From: Actinokineospora baliensis
GTDB taxonomy: Bacteria > Actinomycetota > Actinomycetes > Mycobacteriales > Pseudonocardiaceae
Direction: 5' to 3'
Length of the DNA: 64,000 bases
Assembly (NCBI RefSeq): GCF_016907695.1
Contig: NZ_JAFBCK010000001.1
Location: 1 to 64,000, forward strand
Shown here one piece after another: positions 7,652-16,900 of this stretch. Position 1 is the stretch's first letter. Every line of letters begins with the position of its first letter. The notes under the pieces were generated by a model. That model saw only the letters and a program-made list of their open reading frames with translations, ran no database searches and had not been told where the DNA came from. Made by a program: the position numbers and the translations under genes.

Positions 7652-7999
7652 ATGCCCGAACCGGTGTTGGTGTCAATCGCGGCGGCCCTGGCGGGCAAGT
7701 CGGTGGGCGCGCTCTACGAGCTCGTGCGCGACCGGTTCAGCAAGCGCGCGGACGCGGCGGCGGCGTTGGCCGCCTCGGCCGGTGCGGAACCGGAATCGGC
7801 GGAGGTGGCGGCGCTGGCCGAGGAATTGGACCGCGAACAGCGGGCGGACCCGGAGTTCGCCGAGCGGCTGCGCGAGCAGTGGGCGAACGAGGCGCAGGCG
7901 GGGCACGCCGACCGCGGCGGGGTGGTGAACCAGATCACCGGCACGGTGAGCGGGAAGGTGCTGCAGGCCCGCGACATCCAGGGCGGGGTCAGCTTCTAG
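7652..7999 (+). CDS. Small protein with C-terminal RHIM-like/BASS-type amyloid signalling motif
   Basis: A 115-residue protein preceded by aaggagg. Residues 1-80 are predicted helical: a hydrophobic N-terminal helix (VLVSIAAALAGKSVGALYEL), then alanine-rich and charged helices. The last 25 residues form a separate Gly-rich motif including GTVSGKVLQARDIQGGVSF. Motifs of this shape (VxGxVxGxVVQAxxIxGGV) resemble RHIM and the bacterial amyloid signalling sequences (BASS), which sit at the C-terminus of cell-death effectors and the N-terminus of NLR-type NTPases in multicellular bacteria. The architecture fits an effector: helical membrane-active domain plus C-terminal amyloid tag. No NLR partner with the same motif is in the window. 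The gene is real with good confidence; the function is inference. Confidence 0.7.
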   Translation: MPEPVLVSIAAALAGKSVGALYELVRDRFSKRADAAAALAASAGAEPESAEVAALAEELDREQRADPEFAERLREQWANEAQAGHADRGGVVNQITGTVSGKVLQARDIQGGVSF

Positions 8000-8083
8000 C
8001 CCGCGGGGCCTGGAACAACAGCGGGACCGCGGCGGGTCGCCCCGCCGCGGTCCGGTCCCGGTGGCTGGATCAGCCGCAGAAGA

Positions 8084-8482
8084 TCAGCCGGAGAAAGCGG
8101 CCTTCTTGGCCTTGCCGTTGCCCTTGGCCTTCACCGTGTGGGCCTCCTCGAACGCCTCGACGACCGCGCTCGGGATGCGGCCGCGCTCGGAGATCTCGTG
8201 GCCGTTCTGCCTGGCCCAGTCCCGGATGGCCTTGGTCTGCTCCTTGGAGCGGGTGTCGCCAGCGGGCTTGGTCGACGGCGCGGTGTGCCGCTTGACCCGA
8301 CCACCGGTGCGCCGGGCGGCGGCGACGAACTCGGCGAGCTGCTCGCGCAGCCGGGTCGCGTTCGCCTCATTCAGGTCGATCTCGTAGTTCGCGCCGTCGA
8401 GGCTGAATTCGACCGGGCGGATGTCCTCGCCTGCCGAGCCGTCGAGGTCGTCGTAAAGCTGGACGATGGTCTTCTGAGCCAT
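8084..8482 (-). CDS. lsr2: Lsr2 nucleoid-associated protein
   Basis: A 132-residue H-NS-like protein that bridges AT-rich DNA and silences horizontally acquired genes in actinobacteria. The N-terminal oligomerisation domain MAQKTIVQLYDDLDG ... EIDLNEANATRLREQL is canonical. The C-terminal DNA-binding domain includes IRDWARQNGHEISERGRIP with the AT-hook-like RGR. A basic tail (KAKGNGKAKKA) extends the protein beyond the common length of about 112. The ATG at 8482 matches the conserved family start; a TTG frame open to 8572 is not needed. It is monocistronic. Streptomycetes carry two Lsr2 paralogues, so a second copy elsewhere is possible. Confidence 0.96.
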   Translation of the reverse strand: MAQKTIVQLYDDLDGSAGEDIRPVEFSLDGANYEIDLNEANATRLREQLAEFVAAARRTGGRVKRHTAPSTKPAGDTRSKEQTKAIRDWARQNGHEISERGRIPSAVVEAFEEAHTVKAKGNGKAKKAAFSG

Positions 8483-9125
8483 AGGGCACCTCACTGCACA
8501 CGGGGTGTCACGGGAATTGAAAACAGCTCCCCACTTGGCGTGAACAGTACCCGCTGCGCAACGCTCTTTCAAATAGGGATCGTTCGGCTAATGCCGCGCA
8601 CGCGGGCGCGCCGGGGGACGCGCATCGGCGAAAGCCTGGTCCACCGGGCACATATCCGCCGGTCGACCCCGGATTTCACCCCCGACCGGGGAGCCGGGTG
8701 CGCGGTTGTTTCCCCCCACCGGAGCACCGAGCGGCACCGGCGTGCCGGACGGCATACGAAAGCCCGGCCGGGCAATCCGGACGGCGACGGACGGTAGGCA
8801 TTACCGCCCGACCACCCGCTCGCCGGGGCGGGCGAATACCCCGTTCGCCGCGCGCGCGGCGGCCTGCCGGGCGGGGGCGAATGCGGGCCGAACGGGCGCC
8901 GACCGACGAGGTGACCACGCAATTCGGCCACCGGGCGACCACCGAGGGTGTTGGTTAACCGCTCGAGGGACCCCACCCGGGCCGGGTGTCGCTTTTCGGC
9001 GCGCCCCTGTTCGACATATGCCGATCGAACACCGGGGCCGAATGGGTGGCACCGGCACAATGGACAAGTGGGTTGCGAAGTAAGACTGACCCTCCGGTCC
9101 GGCGCACCCCGGCCCGGATAGCGAA

Positions 9126-9155
9126 AACCCGGCCCAGGCGAACCTGGACCGGGTT
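9126..9155 (-). terminator. Rho-independent terminator for the glyS transcript
   Basis: The arms aacccggcccagg (9126-9138) and cctggaccgggtt (9143-9155) pair with one mismatch around a 4-base loop. Read on the minus strand, the stem is followed by a short T-run (ttttcgc). It lies about 265 bases after the glyS stop. Confidence 0.7.
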
Positions 9156-9329
9156 GACGGGGTGATTCCCAGGGCTGGGCGGGAACACCCGGCGATGGCG
9201 CACAGGCCCCGCCAGGCCAAGCCGACCCGGCACCGGGCCGCCGGCCACCAATCGCCGCAAGCAACCCACGCAGGGTGCCTAGCCGGGCCGACACCACAAG
9301 AACCCAGTACCCGGGCACCATGCGCCCGG

Positions 9330-9382
9330 CAGTCCAGCACCGGGCCGCGCAGTCGCGGATCTCCGCGAGCAACCCGACCCGG
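9330..9382 (-). pseudogene. Decayed duplicate of the glyS 3' end
   Basis: This 53-base stretch repeats glyS bases 9451-9504 with one deletion and scattered changes. Translated on the minus strand it reads VGLLAEIRDCAARC where the intact gene has LGLLAEIRDWAAPV. It lies 38 bases beyond the real stop codon and is not attached to any gene. It is best explained as a partial tandem duplication left behind downstream. Confidence 0.75.
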
Positions 9383-9419
9383 TGCCACCGACGCGAGCCG
9401 AACAACAAGAGCCCGGTGC

Positions 9420-12407
<2,988 letters not shown>

Positions 12408-12759
12408 GGCGGAACCTCACTGTGGGCTGGTGGGGGGTGCCCGCGAAGTCTAGAGGGGCCGGATCGCCCCCTCCCGGCAGCGCGGCGCGATGCCGGGGGT
12501 CACCCACAGGGTCGAGTACCGCGCACCGGGCTGTTCGGCGCGCATCACCGGATCGAGCTAGAGGTATCCGACATTTTAGGCCCACTTCGATCACGGACAG
12601 TCAACTTTGTCGCCCGACACAGGGAGATATGCGCCGATCATGAGAAATTGGCCGGGGTCACCCAAGTGATCGTTTAGACTGGCCGGGTCTCCCCGCAAAA
12701 CCCCCGTGCCGGTTTCCGTTCGACGTGACCGAAAACCCCCCTTTGGAGAAACGCTTCCG
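12408..12759. other. Divergent intergenic region between glyS and the thioesterase gene
   Basis: No gene. It holds the promoters of both flanking genes. I looked for a T-box leader ahead of glyS (the conserved AGGGTGG-type anti-terminator sequence) and did not find one. On the plus strand, tagact at 12675-12680 is a possible -10 element 80 bases before the thioesterase start, without a clear -35. Confidence 0.5.
12573..12604 (-). promoter_or_regulatory. Candidate glyS promoter
   Basis: On the minus strand, TTGACT (12604-12599) and TAAAAT (12578-12573) match -35 and -10 consensus boxes well, about 165 bases above the glyS start. The 20-base spacer is longer than the usual 17-18, which lowers confidence. 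Confidence 0.35.
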
Positions 12760-13314
12760 ATGACCCCCGTCGACTCCCCAACACGGGCACCGCTGACCGA
12801 CGCGCCGCCCCTGCCGACCGGGCGGCCGATGGGCCACTCGCGCTGCGAGCTGTCCCGCGTCATCTGGCCTGGCGACGAGAACATGTTCGGCTCCGGCAAG
12901 GGCACGCTGATCCTGGAACTGGCCGACGAGGTCGGGTGGGCGGCCGCGGTGCGCCACAGCGACGGGCACGCGGTCACCGCGTCGATGACCGACATGACCT
13001 TCTTCGCCCCGTTCTGGGCAGGCGACATCGTCGCCGCCGTGGCCCAGGTCGAGGGCACCGGCCGCACCTCGATGGACATCGGTGTGCAGGTCAGCGCCCG
13101 GCGCTGGCACGGCAGCGGCGAGCAGGAGCGCATCGCCGAGGCGCACCTGGTGTTCGTCGCCGTCGACGCGGACGGCGCGCCGCGCCCGGTCCGCCCGGTG
13201 CACCCGGAGACCGACGCCGAGTACGCCATGCACCGGGCCGCGGCCATCCGCCGCGAGTACCGCAGAGCGCTCAAAGCAGCCCTGGCCGAGGTCGCCCTGC
13301 CGACACCGCGGTGA
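12760..13314 (+). CDS. Hotdog-fold acyl-CoA thioesterase
   Basis: A 184-residue protein resembling acyl-CoA thioesterases of the YciA/BACH kind: MGHSRCELSRVIWPGDENMFGSGKG followed by the hotdog helix, then VTASMTDMTFFAPFWAGDIVAAVAQV and a beta-sheet pair ending AEAHLVFVAVDADG. It would hydrolyse acyl-CoA thioesters in the cytoplasm; chain preference cannot be read. The ATG at 12760 follows ggagaaacgc; the frame open from 12706 lacks family similarity. It overlaps the next gene by GTGA (13311-13314), so the two are coupled. Confidence 0.85.
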   Translation: MTPVDSPTRAPLTDAPPLPTGRPMGHSRCELSRVIWPGDENMFGSGKGTLILELADEVGWAAAVRHSDGHAVTASMTDMTFFAPFWAGDIVAAVAQVEGTGRTSMDIGVQVSARRWHGSGEQERIAEAHLVFVAVDADGAPRPVRPVHPETDAEYAMHRAAAIRREYRRALKAALAEVALPTPR

Positions 13315-13766
13315 CCGGCGCCCTTGCCCTGCTGCCCGCGCGGCCGCGCCACGCCAGGGAGCAGGTCGACATCGCCGTCGCGTTCATCAGGGAAACGGTG
13401 AACGAGGGCGACGACACCGTTCTCGACGAGTTCGCCCACCCCGATATCCGAGATCTGTCCGACGTCCGGGTATTCGACGACGGAATTGCCGGATTGCGCA
13501 TTTCGGTGCTGACCGCGCGCCGCCGGATGCCCGATATCCACGCCCGCGTGCTCAGCGCCAGGCACACCGGGGCCGACACGGTCGAGACCCGGTTGGAGTT
13601 CTCCGGCACCTACCTGGGGCCGAACCTGGCACCGAGCCAGCGCGACGGCCGCCCGGCGCGGTGGTACCAGCACCACCTGTGGTCCTTCCGCGGCCCGCTG
13701 GCCCGCGCCCACCTGGGGTGGATCGATCGGCGCGGGCTGCGCGCCGCCCTCGGCGACCCGTGCTGA
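13311..13766 (+). CDS. SnoaL-like (NTF2-fold) ester cyclase family protein
   Basis: A 151-residue protein starting at a GTG that overlaps the thioesterase stop. The opening AVAFIRETVNEGDDTVLDEFAHPDIRDLS and the central RRRMPDIHARVLSARHTGADTVETRLEFSGTYLG match the conical NTF2-like barrel of SnoaL-type polyketide cyclases and related ester cyclases, most of which have unknown substrates. With the coupled thioesterase it may handle an acyl or small aromatic substrate. The fold is well supported; activity unknown. It lies far from the PKS cluster, so a link is not assumed. Confidence 0.75.
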   Translation: MTGALALLPARPRHAREQVDIAVAFIRETVNEGDDTVLDEFAHPDIRDLSDVRVFDDGIAGLRISVLTARRRMPDIHARVLSARHTGADTVETRLEFSGTYLGPNLAPSQRDGRPARWYQHHLWSFRGPLARAHLGWIDRRGLRAALGDPC

Positions 13767-13820
13767 CCCCCGGTCCCCGCTACTGATCAGTGCTCGGGCG
13801 GCGCCGCGCGCCTGCCCGGT

Positions 13821-13854
13821 GGTCCCCCGGTCGGCGCCCACCGACCGGGGGACC
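13821..13854. terminator. Perfect 14-bp hairpin between convergent genes
   Basis: ggtcccccggtcgg (13821-13834) and ccgaccgggggacc (13841-13854) are exact inverted copies with a 6-base loop. It lies 55 bases after the SnoaL-like gene and beyond the stop of the minus-strand membrane protein gene, so it can end both transcripts. Confidence 0.75.
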
Positions 13855-13988
13855 GAGCCGGTCGGGACCGCTGCCCCAACCACGACGCGGCGCCCACCGC
13901 GTCCAGTCCCTGCTTCCCCACTCCATGCTCGACTCCTCGTGCGCGTTGCGGCAGGGCCACCCGGCCGGTGCTCGACGGGTCCTTGTGC

Positions 13989-14243
13989 TCAGCCTGCGAG
14001 GCGGTTGTGCGCGCTGGTCTCCTGGCGCGCCCAGGCCAGCCGCGGCGGGTGCGGCCAGGAGACGGTGCGCTCCGGCGCCTGCTCGGCGGCGACGATCCTG
14101 CTCTGCTCGTCCACCCTGGCGTCGTGCTCGGCGCCGACCCGCTCCTCGAGCAGGATGCGGTCGACCAGGGCCGAGGCCCGGCGCAGGCGCCAGGTGAGCA
14201 CGGCGAGTACCGCGAGTCCACCGATGATCCACAGCAGTGTCAT
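13989..14243 (-). CDS. Small single-span membrane protein of unknown function
   Basis: An 84-residue frame from the ATG at 14243. It opens with one clear membrane helix (LLWIIGGLAVLAVLTWRL), then a charged helical stretch (RASALVDRILLEERVGAEHDARVDEQ) and a Trp/Pro-containing tail. I do not recognise a family. The longer frame (to 14348) adds a low-complexity lead without a better ribosome site. It stands alone on the minus strand, with a GC-poor upstream region that probably holds its promoter. Confidence 0.55.
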   Translation of the reverse strand: MTLLWIIGGLAVLAVLTWRLRRASALVDRILLEERVGAEHDARVDEQSRIVAAEQAPERTVSWPHPPRLAWARQETSAHNRLAG

Positions 14244-14657
14244 GGCGATGTCGATTCTTCTGTGTGCCAAGCCCCTCTGGCCGTCCGTGGCGCGAGGTCC
14301 GGGCGCCGGTTGGGCCGCCTGGGGGCTCTGTTGCCCGTTCCATCGCATCGACCCATAACATCAGTTACAGGTCGTGACTTATGACAACCGACTCGCAACC
14401 AAGTATCACTCGTACGGCGTACACGTTGAAGCCTAAAGTAACAGCGCCCCACCCAGCGGCGACATCCCCTGATGGGCCGCGACCGAGTGATCTTGTACCG
14501 AACGCCACCACCGAGATCACCGACCGTAGCGACCTGCGGATGTCGCTGAGCGTGACCAGCACGGTCACTAGGGGTCCACCTAGGGGTTGACGGTGCCCCC
14601 GGCCGACAGCACGATCGGACCGTCGTGCGACCAGGCCTGTCAGGGACGGATCCCGCT
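14244..14657. other. Gene-free, relatively AT-rich divergent region
   Basis: About 410 bases between the small membrane protein and the P450, with no credible gene. Bases 14,355-14,560 are clearly less GC-rich than the surroundings (for example gttacaggtcgtgacttatg and cgttgaagcctaaagtaaca), as expected for promoters on both strands and for Lsr2 binding. I cannot assign exact boxes. Confidence 0.5.
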
Positions 14658-15857
14658 ATGACCGCACTGTTCGACCTGAACGACCCGGCACTGGCCGCCG
14701 ACCGCTTCGCCTACTACCGGCGGCTGCGCGAGACCGACCCGGTGCACCGCTCGCCGTTCGGCTACTGGGTGCTCTCCCGCTACGACGACGTCGACGCCCT
14801 GCTGCGCGCCCCGTCGGCCTCCAGCAACTTCCCGGCCGACCCGGGCTGGGCGATGATCCGCGGCGGCCCGACCTGCCCGGTGGTCAAGAGCACCAGCAAG
14901 TGGATGCTCATGCAGGACGGCCAGGCCCACCGCCGGATGCGCAGGCTCATCGCCAGGGTGTTCACCCCGCGCAGCATCGACCGGATGCGGCCGCGGATCC
15001 AGCACGTGGTGGACCGGCTCATCGACGAGATGGGCGACGGCGAGGTCGACCTGATCACCGGGCTGGCGCTGCCGATGCCGATCCTGGTGGTCGGCGAGCT
15101 GCTGGGCATCCCGCCGCAGGACCGCGCCAAGTGCCGGGACTGGACCGACAAGGTCGGCTACGTCATCGACCCCGGGGTCACCCCGCAGCGGCGGATCGCG
15201 ATGAACAAGGCCGAGCCGGAGTTCCGCGCCTACCTGCTCGACCTGATGGACTCCCGCCGCGACGCCGACCCCGAGCACGACCTGCTCTCGGTCCTCATGC
15301 AGCCCGACGCCGACGGCGAACGCCTCACCGACGACGAGATCGTCGCCAACATCCTGCTCATCTTCAACGCGGGCCACGAGACCACCGTCAACCTCATCGC
15401 CAACGGCATGCTCGCCCTCCTGCAGCAGCCCGAGGCGCTGGCGGCACTGCGCGCGGACCCCGGCCTGATGGGCACCGCGGTCGAGGAGCTGTCCCGCTTC
15501 GACCCACCGGTGCAGCTCGCCGCGCGCATCATGACCCAGGACACCCCGATCGCCGACAAGGTCATCCCCGCAGGCGAAACCGTCCTGGTGCTCTTCGACG
15601 CCGCAGGCCGCGACCCCGAGCGCTACCCCGACCCGGACCAGCTCGACCTGGCCCGCACCGACCCCAAGTCCCTGGCGTTCAGCTCGGGCAACCACTACTG
15701 CCTCGGGGCGGTGCTGGGAAAACTGGAAGCGAGCACGGCTTTTACCGAGCTGCTGGCGCGCTACTCCCGCATCGAACTCACCGACGAGCAACTGCACTGG
15801 CACTCGCATTTCAACCTGCGCGGCCTGACCAAACTCCCCGTGGTGCTGCACAAGTAG
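14658..15857 (+). CDS. Cytochrome P450
   Basis: A 399-residue bacterial P450 starting at the ATG at 14658, which gives the usual MTALFDLNDP lead. The I-helix has the standard FNAGHETTVN oxygen-activation motif. The K-helix gives EELSRF. The heme loop is FSSGNHYCLGAVLGK with the cysteine ligand in YCLG. The early TSKWMLMQDGQAHRRMRRLIARVFTPR is the conserved C-helix region with the heme-contacting H/R. It stands alone, 115 bases before a lipoprotein gene and 8 kb from the polyketide cluster, so its substrate is open. Confidence 0.93.
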   Translation: MTALFDLNDPALAADRFAYYRRLRETDPVHRSPFGYWVLSRYDDVDALLRAPSASSNFPADPGWAMIRGGPTCPVVKSTSKWMLMQDGQAHRRMRRLIARVFTPRSIDRMRPRIQHVVDRLIDEMGDGEVDLITGLALPMPILVVGELLGIPPQDRAKCRDWTDKVGYVIDPGVTPQRRIAMNKAEPEFRAYLLDLMDSRRDADPEHDLLSVLMQPDADGERLTDDEIVANILLIFNAGHETTVNLIANGMLALLQQPEALAALRADPGLMGTAVEELSRFDPPVQLAARIMTQDTPIADKVIPAGETVLVLFDAAGRDPERYPDPDQLDLARTDPKSLAFSSGNHYCLGAVLGKLEASTAFTELLARYSRIELTDEQLHWHSHFNLRGLTKLPVVLHK

Positions 15858-15972
15858 CCCGCGCCACTCCAGCTCCCCCGAATCCGGTTGAACCGCCCCG
15901 TCGTGGCGCCCGTGTTGGAGGCGTACCAAGACCCGGCGGGAGGCCGGGAACCACTATTCGGGGAGATAGTCC

Positions 15973-16887
15973 ATGAACCGCAAGAACGTGCTGTCCGTCG
16001 CTGTCCTCATCACCGCCGGGGTGGTCGCGTTGTCCGCCTGCGGCACCGGGTCGGCCACGGAGGCGACCACCGGGGCGCCCACCTCCGAGTCCACTGTGGA
16101 CTACGGCGCGGACGCCACCGAGGGGGTGTCGTTCTTCGCGGGGACGGCCAAGGCGAACAACGCCACCGAGGGGACCGGCGACTGGGCCAAGGGCGAGGAC
16201 GGCACGGTGAACTCGGCGAAGGCCGATACGGCGCGCAAGTGGGTGCAGCTCAAGGCGAGCAAGGCGGGCGCGCTGGACCCGGTGGTGGTCAACGGGGCCG
16301 GGCTCACCCTCTACCGGTTCGACAAGGACACCGCCAAGCCGTCGAAGTCGACGTGCAACGGGGACTGCGCCAAGACGTGGCCGCCGGTGACCGTTGCCAA
16401 GGGCAGCAAGGTGTTCGTGGCCGGGGTGCCCAAGTCCGCGGTCGGGTTCGTCAAGCGCGACGACGGCAGCACCCAGGTCACCATCGGCGGTTGGCCGGTG
16501 TACCGCTTCGCCAAGGACACCAAGCCCGGTGACACCGCAGGCCAGGGCGTCGGCGGCACCTGGTTCGGCGTGACCCCGGACGGCAAGAAGGCGGGCAGCC
16601 CGGCGCCGACCACCACCACCCAGGCGCCCGGCGGACCAAAGGCCACCAGCGTCGTGCTGTTCGACGAGCCGCGGTTCAGCGAGGACGGCGCCGCGGAGGG
16701 CACCGCCGGTCCTGGCTGCAAGAACCTGGCCCGGCCGCGCAACGCCTCGTCGCTGTCGGCGCTGGGGTCGCTGAAGCTGTGGTCGGAGAAGGACTGCAAG
16801 GGCAAGTCCCTGGTCGTCGAGGGTGACGTGCCGGACCTGGCCGCTCTCGGGTTCGACAACCTGGCCACCTCGGTCTTCTTCGGCTGA
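15973..16887 (+). CDS. Lipoprotein with Yx(F/W/Y)xxD repeats and beta/gamma-crystallin-like tail
   Basis: A 304-residue protein with a signal peptide ending in the lipobox LSAC (Cys23), so it should be anchored outside the membrane. Two repeats carry the Yx(F/W/Y)xxD signature of the secreted-repeat (Lipoprotein_15) family: LTLYRFDKD with CNGDCAKTWPP, and WPVYRFAKD. After a Pro/Thr linker (APTTTTQAPGG) the last 80 residues, VVLFDEPRFSEDG to LATSVFFG, look like a beta/gamma-crystallin or protease-inhibitor-like module (CKNL ... LKLWSEKDCKGKSLVVEGDVPDL). Function unknown. It ends 13 bases before the WD40-KAP gene and may be co-transcribed with it. Confidence 0.8.
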   Translation: MNRKNVLSVAVLITAGVVALSACGTGSATEATTGAPTSESTVDYGADATEGVSFFAGTAKANNATEGTGDWAKGEDGTVNSAKADTARKWVQLKASKAGALDPVVVNGAGLTLYRFDKDTAKPSKSTCNGDCAKTWPPVTVAKGSKVFVAGVPKSAVGFVKRDDGSTQVTIGGWPVYRFAKDTKPGDTAGQGVGGTWFGVTPDGKKAGSPAPTTTTQAPGGPKATSVVLFDEPRFSEDGAAEGTAGPGCKNLARPRNASSLSALGSLKLWSEKDCKGKSLVVEGDVPDLAALGFDNLATSVFFG

Positions 16888-16900
16888 GTAGCCTCGGCGC

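Larger units (their letters stand above)
8483..9419. other. Gene-free stretch
   Basis: About 940 bases between Lsr2 and glyS with no credible gene. Open frames here are GC-driven shadows. It contains a minus-strand terminator (9126-9155) and a decayed copy of the glyS 3' end (9330-9382). The Lsr2 promoter must lie just above 8483. Confidence 0.6.

Noticed and set aside
12408..12570. T-box leader ahead of glyS
   Set aside because: No conserved T-box anti-terminator sequence or specifier-loop arrangement seen in the 5' leader.
13780..13926. 48-residue minus-strand frame with a good gaggag ribosome site
   Set aside because: Its second half is the perfect 14-bp terminator hairpin at 13821-13854, and the Arg/Gly/Pro-rich product has no protein character.
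14381..14590. 69-residue plus-strand frame before the second P450
   Set aside because: Thr/Pro/Ser-rich, no ribosome site, lies in the AT-rich promoter region; no coding signal.
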